Program-made: the position numbers and the translations under genes
Shown here: piece by piece, positions 1-5,243 of the stretch
Position numbering within the stretch: position 1 is the first letter of the stretch
Layout: the number at the start of each line of letters is the position of its first letter
Notes under the pieces: generated by a model
Databases searched by the model: none
What the model saw: the letters and a program-made list of their open reading frames with translations, nothing else
Told to the model about the DNA's origin: nothing
Origin: Campylobacterales bacterium
GTDB lineage: Bacteria; Campylobacterota; Campylobacteria; Campylobacterales; QNZT01
Direction: 5' to 3'
NCBI GenBank assembly: GCA_026985685.1
Contig: JALSQA010000023.1
Coordinates: 1 to 5,481 of the forward strand
DNA length: 5,481 nucleotides

Positions 1-111
1 GGTACAAGCCCAGAATTTTGGATGAATTTACAGTTGAGATATGAATTAGAAATAACCAAAGATAAAGTGTTTGAAAAGATTAACGCTGAGATTGATAGGA
101 TAGTAGCTTAA
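1..111 (+). CDS. higA: HigA-family antitoxin, C-terminal fragment (5' end outside window)
   Basis: The reading frame is open from the window edge and ends with TAA at 109-111, giving 36 residues. The fragment begins GTSPEFWMNLQLRYELE, which matches the conserved end of the HTH/XRE domain in HigA-type antitoxins (family consensus close to TSPEFWLNLQ.RYDL), followed by a short charged helix ending in DRIVA. HigA proteins neutralise the HigB ribosome-dependent mRNA-cleaving toxin and repress their own operon. In the usual order higB precedes higA, so the toxin would lie just left of the window and cannot be seen. The DNA-binding helix-turn-helix itself is also outside. The family call rests on one short conserved block, so a related XRE antitoxin with a different toxin partner is possible. 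Confidence 0.78.
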   Translation, partial: GTSPEFWMNLQLRYELEITKDKVFEKINAEIDRIVA

Positions 112-120
112 GTTTCGTAG

Positions 121-144
121 GCTGTGATGCCCACTACAGCTTTT
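121..144 (+). terminator. Candidate Rho-independent terminator after higA
   Basis: GCTGT (121-125) pairs with ACAGC (136-140), with one further G·U pair possible inside, and TTTT follows directly at 141-144 before an AT-rich stretch. It starts 9 bases after the higA stop and points the right way for it. The stem is short. The same hairpin lies at the convergent end of lutC but has no T-run in that direction, so it would at best slow transcription from the lut side. Confidence 0.5.
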
Positions 145-183
145 ATATAAATACCTCGAAATAGGAAAATAATTACTAGAAGT

Positions 184-762
184 TTACAAGACTACTACCA
201 ACAATGACTTTGGTCCGTGTGCTCCTATGACTAATGCCTGTTCGATGTCGGCTGTTTTGGATGGACCTGCTATGAAGGTACCAAAGCCTCCTTTTTCTAA
301 AGTGATATTGGCATATGCCTGGTGCATGTTGTGATAGATGCTATTTTTATCTAGTATGATTACTAAATGTTGTGCTATGAAGTAGTGTGCTCTTTGCTCT
401 TTTTTGTCATGTTCTATCCAGATAGCACCATTTTCAGCGACACCAAATTTTCCTTTGACTATCGCTAGGTCTACGTCTGCTAAGTCATGTGGAGTTTTGG
501 TTATCTCTTTTGTAGGGGAGATAATATCTGAAATATTTGATACGATGATTTTAGCATCTTTATAGTGTTTTTTGATCACTTCATGAACTCTTTTTTTGTT
601 GGTGTAGGCTATATTTGCACCTGCTTGTATGAGAGCATTTTCAAAAGCTTTTTCTTTATCTTCATAACAAATACCAAAACCTTCATACTCTGGAAGTGGG
701 ATAGAGATACTTTTTTGCTTTTCTCTTATTTGTGACAGTATCCATTCTTTGCTATTTGACAT
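184..762 (-). CDS. lutC: L-lactate utilisation protein LutC (LUD domain)
   Basis: This 192-residue cytoplasmic protein is the smallest subunit of the LutABC system, which oxidises L-lactate to pyruvate without a flavin-type lactate dehydrogenase. The LUD fold is indicated by GVAENGAIWI (107-116) and by the C-terminal block FIAGPSKTADIEQALVIGAHGP (two parts, 163-184), both hallmarks of LutC/YkgG proteins. There are no Cys clusters, as expected for this subunit. It is somewhat shorter than many LutC proteins. The ATG at 760-762 follows AAAAGG with six A's between, and overlaps the end of lutB by 11 bp, which implies translational coupling. It is last in the operon. The exact chemical role of LutC is not well settled in the family. 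Confidence 0.93.
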   Translation of the reverse strand: MSNSKEWILSQIREKQKSISIPLPEYEGFGICYEDKEKAFENALIQAGANIAYTNKKRVHEVIKKHYKDAKIIVSNISDIISPTKEITKTPHDLADVDLAIVKGKFGVAENGAIWIEHDKKEQRAHYFIAQHLVIILDKNSIYHNMHQAYANITLEKGGFGTFIAGPSKTADIEQALVIGAHGPKSLLVVVL

Positions 763-2119
763 TTTTTTCCTTTTGATACCGCTCTTTGAAACTCTCTTTT
801 GGCATTGTCGGCATTTTTCTATATTTACCCCAGTTGTTTTTACTATTGTAGAGTATAGACTGAGGTAGTTTAGGGATCACAAAACGTGATACCTTGCCTA
901 ACATATCAAATAAAAATGGATATCGCATAACCCACGCTACTACTTTAAAAAGCCTTTTTTTCTTAACACTATATCCTTTTTGAACGATGTCTTGACGCTC
1001 TTTATATAACTGTTTATCTAAGTCTATTTTAACAGGGCAAACATCACTACATGAGCCACACAAAGTACAGGCAAAAGGAAGTGAGCTATGCTCTTTTGGA
1101 TCTCTAAAAGCACCAAGAACTGAGCCAATTGGTCCTGCAATTACGTAAGAGTATGAGTGTCCACCACTTCGCCTATAAACAGGACAGGTATTCATACAGG
1201 CACCACAGCGTATACAGTGAAGTGACTGACGATAATCTTCACTAGCTAAAAAGGAACTTCTTTGATTATCAACGATGACGATGTGCATCTGTGCTTTGGG
1301 TCTTGGACCACTAAAATGAGAGGTATAAGTTGTGATGGCTTGTCCTGTTGCACTACGAGCTAAAAGTCTCGTAAAAACACCAAGGTCTTTGACTCTTGGT
1401 ATAATTTTTTCAATTCCCATAGAGGCGATATGTACCTTTGCCAAAGAGACTCCCATATCTGCATTTCCTTCATTTGTACAAACTACTATCGTACCACTTT
1501 GAGCTATCGCAAAATTTACACCTGTGATGGCGGCATCTGCCTGGAGGAACTTTTGACGTAGATGTTCTCTTGCTATTTGTGTTAAATAGTGTGGATCATT
1601 GTTAGATTTTTGGCTTCCTAGATGAGTATGAAATGTATCGCTTACATCTTCTTTTTTAAGGTGTATGGCAGGTAAGACTATATGTGAGGGAGTTTCACCT
1701 CTTAACTGTATGATTCTTTCACCCAAATCAGTATCTGTCACTTCTATATCTCGTTGTTCAAGGTATGGATTTAAGCCACACTCTTCTGTAAGCATTGATT
1801 TACTTTTGACTACTTTTTTGGCATCATTTTGTGTTAATATCTGATGAACAATTTTATTGTGTTCATCTCCATCCTTCGCCCAATGAACTGTGATACCATT
1901 TTCAAGAGCATTTTTTTCAAACATTTCCAGATAGTGTGCAAGATTTTGCATAGTGTGTGCTTTTATCTGGCTTGCTTTTTGACGTAGTTGCTCCCACTCG
2001 GGAATAGTTTTGCTTTGGGCATCTCTTTTTTGACGTACATACCAAAGTGCCCTGTCATGCCAAAGAGCTTTTTTTTGATCTTTTAAAAATTGTTTTGCTG
2101 CTTGTGAATGAGTAATCAT
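752..2119 (-). CDS. lutB: L-lactate utilisation iron-sulfur protein LutB
   Basis: This is the 455-residue iron-sulfur subunit of LutABC, which moves electrons from L-lactate oxidation toward the respiratory chain. The N-terminal two-thirds is a LUD domain, with GVNFAIAQSGTIVVCTNEGN at 200-219. Two ferredoxin-like motifs follow: Cys302, 305, 308 and 312, with Pro after the last Cys (CIRCGACMNTCP), and Cys351, 354, 357 and 361 (CTLCGSCSDVCP). That is enough for two [4Fe-4S] clusters. GGHSYSYVIAGPIGSVLGAF, typical of LutB, lies between them. The C-terminus is basic. I chose the ATG at 2117-2119 because it overlaps the lutA stop as ATGA and has AAAGG six bases upstream. An open frame continues to an ATG at 2209, but that would overlap lutA by 94 bp and adds no recognisable LutB sequence. 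The 3' end overlaps lutC. Confidence 0.94.
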   Translation of the reverse strand: MITHSQAAKQFLKDQKKALWHDRALWYVRQKRDAQSKTIPEWEQLRQKASQIKAHTMQNLAHYLEMFEKNALENGITVHWAKDGDEHNKIVHQILTQNDAKKVVKSKSMLTEECGLNPYLEQRDIEVTDTDLGERIIQLRGETPSHIVLPAIHLKKEDVSDTFHTHLGSQKSNNDPHYLTQIAREHLRQKFLQADAAITGVNFAIAQSGTIVVCTNEGNADMGVSLAKVHIASMGIEKIIPRVKDLGVFTRLLARSATGQAITTYTSHFSGPRPKAQMHIVIVDNQRSSFLASEDYRQSLHCIRCGACMNTCPVYRRSGGHSYSYVIAGPIGSVLGAFRDPKEHSSLPFACTLCGSCSDVCPVKIDLDKQLYKERQDIVQKGYSVKKKRLFKVVAWVMRYPFLFDMLGKVSRFVIPKLPQSILYNSKNNWGKYRKMPTMPKESFKERYQKEKNVK

Positions 2120-2862
2120 GCAAAGCCTTTTGCCAGTATCTGCACGATATGCATTACTTTGATGGGTTGATTGTTTTTGTCTATCAATCCTTGCATATGC
2201 ATCAAACATGACATATCAACACCAGTGATGATTTCAGCATTTGCCCCTAGATGATCTAAAATCCTTGCATTTCCCATAGCAGCTGATATTTCAGGTTCTG
2301 TCACACTAAATGTACCACCAAAGCCACAACACTCATCATCTCTTTGAAGTTGTACTAGATTAATATCATCTATCAAATTTAAAATATTTTTGATTTTTGA
2401 AAAATGAGGAATTTGCAATTCACTAGAACTTGCAAGACGAAGCATTCTATGTCCATGACATGAGTTGTGAACCCCTACCCTAAAAGGAAATGACAAATTT
2501 AAAGTATTGAGTTTAACTATATCATGTAAAAATTCAGTTATCTCAAATATAGAATCTCTTACTTTATGAAAATCTCTATCATCTGATTTAAAAAAACTCT
2601 CATAATGTTCACGTACCATAGCAACACAACTAGCAGAAGGAGCGACAATATAATCATACTCTTTAAATATCTCAACAAAACGATGAGCCAAAGACGCCAC
2701 ATCTGAGGCACATCCACTATTTGCCATCGGTTGCCCACAGCAAGTCTGAGAAAGCGGATATGTCACATCAAAACCCAAAGACTCTAGTATCTTAAGTGTA
2801 TCAAAACATACATCGGGATATAGCTCATTCATATAACATGGAATAAAAAGTCCTATTTTCAT
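2116..2862 (-). CDS. lutA: L-lactate utilisation protein LutA (cysteine-rich CCG domains)
   Basis: This 248-residue protein is the first gene of the lut operon. It carries two cysteine-rich (CCG, heterodisulfide-reductase-like) domains. Domain 1 has Cys9, the CCGQP at 41-45 and Cys79 in PSASC. Domain 2 has Cys135 in NSCH, the CCGFGG at 178-183 and Cys219 in MSCLMH. In related proteins such repeats bind an iron-sulfur cluster. With LutB and LutC it forms the L-lactate oxidising complex known from Bacillus subtilis and from C. jejuni (Cj0075c-Cj0073c). The length is normal for LutA. The ATG at 2860-2862 has only a weak upstream AGG, eight bases away. It is divergent from sppA across a 110-bp gap. 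Unlike the C. jejuni locus as I recall it, no lactate permease gene precedes it. A glycolate oxidase GlcF-like role is less likely given the LutB and LutC partners. Confidence 0.93.
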   Translation of the reverse strand: MKIGLFIPCYMNELYPDVCFDTLKILESLGFDVTYPLSQTCCGQPMANSGCASDVASLAHRFVEIFKEYDYIVAPSASCVAMVREHYESFFKSDDRDFHKVRDSIFEITEFLHDIVKLNTLNLSFPFRVGVHNSCHGHRMLRLASSSELQIPHFSKIKNILNLIDDINLVQLQRDDECCGFGGTFSVTEPEISAAMGNARILDHLGANAEIITGVDMSCLMHMQGLIDKNNQPIKVMHIVQILAKGFA

Positions 2863-2894
2863 TTCATATACCTATCTTGCATAATTATACTTAG

Positions 2895-2923
2895 ATTATA
2901 TCTATTCACTCTTTATTAAATAA
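2895..2923 (-). promoter_or_regulatory. Candidate promoter of lutABC
   Basis: On the minus strand a perfect -10 hexamer TATAAT (2895-2900) lies 17 bases after TTATTT (2918-2923), a poor -35, which is common in this phylum where T-rich upstream DNA often substitutes. Transcription would start near 2888, giving a leader of about 25 bases before lutA. A second TATAAT at 2884-2889 is an alternative with no -35 at normal spacing. Confidence 0.45.
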
Positions 2924-2933
2924 CTTTTGTTAT
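2920..2933. promoter_or_regulatory. Small dyad between lutA and sppA, possible operator
   Basis: ATAAC-TTTT-GTTAT is a perfect 5-bp inverted repeat. It overlaps the candidate -10 box of sppA and the weak -35 of lutA, so a protein bound here could affect both genes. The match to any named operator is not recognised, and short dyads of this kind arise often by chance in AT-rich DNA. Confidence 0.2.
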
Positions 2934-2936
2934 AGT
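2931..2936 (+). promoter_or_regulatory. Candidate -10 box of sppA
   Basis: TATAGT lies 36 bases before the sppA ATG in T-rich DNA, without a clear -35 at normal spacing. It is the best -10 match in the gap on this strand that leaves a reasonable leader. The sppA ribosome site AAGGA (2963-2967) lies further down with five bases before the ATG. Confidence 0.35.
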
Positions 2937-2972
2937 ATCATTATATATTAAAAAATATTTTTAAGGAATTTC

Positions 2973-3890
2973 ATGGAAAATAATCCAAAAGATTTAGAGA
3001 TCAAAAAACTTAAAAAAGAGATCAGTATCTCTTCGATTAAACAATATGGTTTTATATTATTATTTGTTGCTGAAATTATTTTTATCGCATTTATGTTTGC
3101 ACAGTTTTTTAACATCAAAAATCCTTTTTCACAAACATATGCGGACAATAAAGTTGCTGTAATTCATGTAAATCAAGAAATAACAAGCTCTTTTATAGAG
3201 CGATTGATCAAATCTGTCGAAGATATAAAAGAAGACAAAAGCTACAAAGCCCTTCTTGTTGATGTCTCTTCACCAGGAGGTTCACCAACAGCATCGCAAG
3301 AGTTTGCCGAATACCTCAAAGACCTAAACAAAACTATGCCTGTTACTATGTACATCGACTCTATAGCCGCTAGTGGTGCATACTATATCGCCTCTGCTAT
3401 CAAACCAGTCAATGCTAACAAAAATGCAATAGTCGGATCTATTGGGGTCATCATGCCTCACTACAATGCAGGAAAACTTGCCCAAAAACTTGGTATCAAA
3501 GAGGATACTATCACAGCTGGAAAATTTAAACAACCTTTTTCATTGCTTAAAGAGATGAGCAAAGAAAACAAAACTTACATAGAAAACTCGCTGTTAAAAC
3601 CTGCTTATAAAAATTTTGTAGAAGATGTAGCGAACAATCGAAATCTGCCTGTTAAAAAAATCGAAGAGTTTGCACAAGGTAGAATATATATCGCCAATAT
3701 GCCTAAAGTACAAGGGATTTTAGTAGATAAGATCACAAATCTGTTTAAGCTAAAAAAAGAGATGAAGAAAAGTTTGGGAGATGTAGATTTTGTAACTATC
3801 GGCAAACCTCCGATTTCAAAAAGTTTCTTTCATGTTCTTTTCCAAGAGAGTTTACAAACACTCTTAGGAAAAGAGATGGAGATAAAATAG
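2973..3890 (+). CDS. sppA: Signal peptide peptidase SppA, S49 family, short form
   Basis: This 305-residue inner-membrane peptidase is expected to degrade signal peptides left after secretion, with its active site outside the cytoplasm. A charged cytoplasmic N-terminus (1-22) is followed by one membrane helix at about 26-46. The S49 domain shows VDVSSPGGSP (97-105), IDSIAASGAYYIAS (128-141) with the predicted nucleophile Ser134, GSIGVIM (155-161), and AGKFKQP (182-188) with the predicted general base Lys186. The Ser-Lys spacing of 52 agrees with the Ser147/Lys199 pair of B. subtilis SppA. GRIYIANMPKVQGILVD (236-252) is the usual C-terminal block. The size fits the single-domain form rather than the double-domain E. 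coli protein. AAGGA five bases before the ATG supports the start. It stops two bases before the convergent ClpP-like gene ends. Confidence 0.92.
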   Translation: MENNPKDLEIKKLKKEISISSIKQYGFILLFVAEIIFIAFMFAQFFNIKNPFSQTYADNKVAVIHVNQEITSSFIERLIKSVEDIKEDKSYKALLVDVSSPGGSPTASQEFAEYLKDLNKTMPVTMYIDSIAASGAYYIASAIKPVNANKNAIVGSIGVIMPHYNAGKLAQKLGIKEDTITAGKFKQPFSLLKEMSKENKTYIENSLLKPAYKNFVEDVANNRNLPVKKIEEFAQGRIYIANMPKVQGILVDKITNLFKLKKEMKKSLGDVDFVTIGKPPISKSFFHVLFQESLQTLLGKEMEIK

Positions 3891-3892
3891 TT

Positions 3893-4621
3893 TTAACTCT
3901 CAGGAGTATTTGTAGATGGAATCTGTTTAGGTTTCTTTTGTGATTTATCTTTAGACTTTGCCAGAATTTTTAGATATTTTTTGGCTTTGATCTCTTTTGA
4001 CTGGTAGATGACATGAGTTGCTATGCCACGTTTGCACATCTCTTGGGCATCCATCCAGAAATCTTTACCGATTATCATCTCATGAAACTCTTTTTTACTA
4101 AGAAATCCTTTAGAAACTATCATATCTTTAAAAAAAGTTTGCATAAGTTTATCAACATGTTTTACACGTGATTTGACCTCACCACCCTTACCTGCTGCTC
4201 CATGACCATAGTTGTGAAACATCAGATCAGAATATGGATAAATCACACGGCGATCTGCCATACAAAAAAGTAATGCTCCCATGCTATATCCATGATTGTC
4301 TAAGTAAGCATTAGTTCTTTTATGAAATCTTTCACGCATGAGATTGTAAAACTGTATCCCTTCATTTACTGATCCACCACCGGAATTGATACGAAGTTCT
4401 AAAATATCATCTTTTCCAGAATGTCTTAGTTCATTGAAGACTGAATGTAATCCACGTTTTAGTTCTTTGAATCTTTCGATATACAAAGTATAGACTTTAT
4501 ATTTAGGTCGTAATTGGTATATATTATCTTTACGATCTAATAAACGCTTACTCTCTGGATATGCTTTAACAAAAAGTGTATGTCGTTCACTATTGATTTC
4601 TTGGGGTTTTTTCACTTCCAT
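3893..4621 (-). CDS. ClpP-like (S14) serine peptidase, stand-alone
   Basis: This 242-residue protein has the ClpP fold by motif. INSGGGSVNEG (79-88) matches the ClpP INSPGGSV region. HGYSMGALL (110-118) carries the predicted nucleophile Ser113. MFHNYG (134-139) carries His136, and GKDFWMDAQEM (185-195) carries Asp187, followed by the usual RGIATHVI. The spacings, 23 and 51, are close to those of ClpP (25 and 49), so the whole triad appears intact. It differs from housekeeping ClpP in its length (about 200 residues is usual), in having Gly where ClpP has Pro in the SPGGS motif, and in a very basic tail (210-232) ending in Ser/Thr/Pro-rich residues. No signal peptide or membrane helix is seen. 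No Clp ATPase or phage gene is nearby, so both a Clp partner and a head-maturation role are unsupported. AAGGA lies ten bases before the ATG, rather far. The true substrate is unknown. Confidence 0.82.
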   Translation of the reverse strand: MEVKKPQEINSERHTLFVKAYPESKRLLDRKDNIYQLRPKYKVYTLYIERFKELKRGLHSVFNELRHSGKDDILELRINSGGGSVNEGIQFYNLMRERFHKRTNAYLDNHGYSMGALLFCMADRRVIYPYSDLMFHNYGHGAAGKGGEVKSRVKHVDKLMQTFFKDMIVSKGFLSKKEFHEMIIGKDFWMDAQEMCKRGIATHVIYQSKEIKAKKYLKILAKSKDKSQKKPKQIPSTNTPES

Positions 4622-4641
4622 ATATGATGCATCCTTATAAA

Positions 4642-4665
4642 AACTCTATACTGTAGATAAGAGTT
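4642..4665 (-). promoter_or_regulatory. Hairpin in the leader of the ClpP-like gene
   Basis: In the minus-strand transcript AACTCT (4660-4665) can pair with AGAGTT (4642-4647) across a 12-base loop, followed by TTT and then the AAGGA ribosome site. If the promoter called at 4672-4700 is right, the mRNA would begin almost at the first base of this stem. It could stabilise the 5' end or act as a weak attenuator. Six AT-rich pairs make it only marginally stable. Confidence 0.3.
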
Positions 4666-4671
4666 GCTAAT

Positions 4672-4700
4672 ATTCTACAACATTTTTTATGAAAAGTAAA
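4672..4700 (-). promoter_or_regulatory. Candidate promoter of the ClpP-like gene
   Basis: On the minus strand TTTACT (4695-4700, four of six matches to TTGACA) is followed after 17 bases by TAGAAT (4672-4677, five of six matches to TATAAT). The predicted start is near 4665, about 43 bases before the ATG. Together with the terminator upstream at 4751-4780 this makes the ClpP-like gene a separate unit from rpsR. Confidence 0.42.
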
Positions 4701-4719
4701 TATAAATAGGGAATGAATT

Positions 4720-4746
4720 AAAAAAATTAAATTATTTTTATAATTT
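4720..4746 (-). terminator. AT-only hairpin and T7 run behind the rpsR terminator
   Basis: On the minus strand AAATTAT (4740-4746) and ATAATTT (4729-4735) form a perfect 7-bp stem with an AAAA loop, followed by AA and seven T's (4720-4726). With no G or C in the stem it would be weak alone, but it lies just past the main hairpin and supplies the T-run that the main hairpin lacks in this direction. Confidence 0.25.
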
Positions 4747-4750
4747 GAAG

Positions 4751-4780
4751 AAGATAAGTGCTGTTTTTTGCACTTATCTT
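4751..4780. terminator. Strong terminator hairpin downstream of rpsR
   Basis: AAGATAAGTGC (4751-4761) and GCACTTATCTT (4770-4780) form a perfect 11-bp stem with an 8-base loop, ten bases after the rpsR stop. It most likely ends the ssb-rpsR operon and separates it from the ClpP-like gene. The T-run is better on the plus strand (TTTTTT at 4783-4788) than on the minus strand, where CTTC and an AT-rich stretch follow, so the hairpin may work in both directions. Confidence 0.7.
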
Positions 4781-4790
4781 GATTTTTTGC

Positions 4791-5054
4791 TTATTTTAAT
4801 CCTGCAAATGGATTATCAATAACTTTTTTTCTACTTGCAACGTATGGAATAATAGCTGCATGTCTTGCTCTTTTGATTGCATTTTCAACCATTTCTTGAT
4901 GTTTTTTACAATTTCCTGTCAAACGTCTTGGCATGATTTTGTATCTTTCTGATAGTGAAAATTTAAATGCACTTGGATTTTTATAATCTAAAAAATCAAC
5001 TTTTCCTTCGCAGTATCTGCAATATTTTTTTGAATATTTTCTTCTTTCTGCCAT
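4791..5054 (-). CDS. rpsR: 30S ribosomal protein S18
   Basis: This 87-residue protein of the small ribosomal subunit binds 16S rRNA together with S6 in the platform region. Family features are KYCRYCEGK near the N-terminus, the conserved LSERYKIMPRRLTGNC (34-49) and the basic helix IKRARHAAIIPY (60-71). The protein ends NPFAGLK. Cys12, Cys15, Cys49 and His52 could form a zinc site, as in the zinc-binding class of S18. Length is normal for the family. The ATG at 5052-5054 has AAGGA seven bases upstream. It follows ssb in the same direction, the common rpsF-ssb-rpsR order, but with an unusually long, repeat-filled 189-bp spacer. Expression in this operon is often adjusted by S6:S18 binding to RNA in other bacteria; nothing here proves that. 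Confidence 0.97.
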   Translation of the reverse strand: MAERRKYSKKYCRYCEGKVDFLDYKNPSAFKFSLSERYKIMPRRLTGNCKKHQEMVENAIKRARHAAIIPYVASRKKVIDNPFAGLK

Positions 5055-5076
5055 ATTTTTATCCTTAGTTTTTTAT

Positions 5077-5143
5077 TTTAATACGAGTAAGGAAATGAAT
5101 TCCTTACTCTACGCTAACGCTGTGTTTTCCTCAGCGGAAGGCT
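5077..5143. repeat. 67-bp direct repeat, copy 1 (next to rpsR)
   Basis: This copy matches 5169-5235 at 65 of 67 positions, at an offset of 92 bp. It contains a perfect 10-bp inverted repeat, GAGTAAGGAA (5085-5094) with TTCCTTACTC (5100-5109) and a 5-base loop. It also has a second small stem, CGCTG (5118-5122) with CAGCG (5132-5136). The half from 5107 to 5143 is about 54% G+C, clearly above the surrounding DNA. It ends 22 bases before the rpsR start codon. It lies inside the ssb-rpsR transcript. No coding potential is apparent; the family is not recognised. Confidence 0.93.
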
Positions 5144-5146
5144 CAC

Positions 5147-5163
5147 GCACAGTTAAACCGTGC
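5147..5163 (-). other. Hairpin between the two repeat copies
   Basis: In the minus-strand RNA GCACGG and CUGUGC pair over six positions, one of them G·U, with loop UUUAA. It sits in the 25-bp segment separating the repeat copies, so the whole spacer can fold as a row of stem-loops. Confidence 0.45.
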
Positions 5164-5168
5164 TTTTG

Positions 5169-5235
5169 TTTAATACGAGTAAAAAAATGAATTCCTTACT
5201 CTACGCTAACGCTGTGTTTTCCTCAGCGGAAGGCT
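5169..5235. repeat. 67-bp direct repeat, copy 2 (next to ssb)
   Basis: This copy is identical to 5077-5143 except AA at 5183-5184 in place of GG. The long hairpin here is 5177-5186 with 5192-5201. In the minus-strand RNA the two changed positions turn G-C pairs into G·U pairs, so the fold survives. The second stem is at 5210-5214 with 5224-5228. On the right it is joined by TTTTTTCTT to the ssb stop codon, eight bases away. Whether copies exist elsewhere in the genome cannot be seen here. Confidence 0.93.
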
Positions 5236-5243
5236 TTTTTCTT

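Noticed and set aside
2120..2209. 30-codon N-terminal extension of LutB from an ATG at 2209
   Set aside because: It lies entirely within lutA coding sequence; the ATGA overlap at 2116-2119 with AAAGG upstream is a better start and gives a normal LutB N-terminus.
2881..2910. Fur-like or other metal-regulator box in the AT-rich lutA-sppA gap
   Set aside because: The TATAAT/ATTATA runs look vaguely like such boxes, but no acceptable 19-bp dyad could be matched; they are better explained as -10 elements.
3324..3533. Minus-strand open frames inside sppA (also 2948-3148 and 3605-3805)
   Set aside because: They are shadows of a gene with well-conserved S49 motifs in frame; none shows a recognisable domain or is supported by a neighbouring operon.
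3861..3907. Hairpins CTCTT/AAGAG (3861-3875) and ACTC/GAGT (3896-3907) as a shared terminator between sppA and the ClpP-like gene
   Set aside because: The stems are only 4-5 bp, lie within or at the edge of coding sequence, and neither has a T-run in the proper direction.
5077..5235. CRISPR array
   Set aside because: There are only two units, the repeat is 67 bp with a 25-bp gap, the gap itself is a hairpin, and no cas gene is present.
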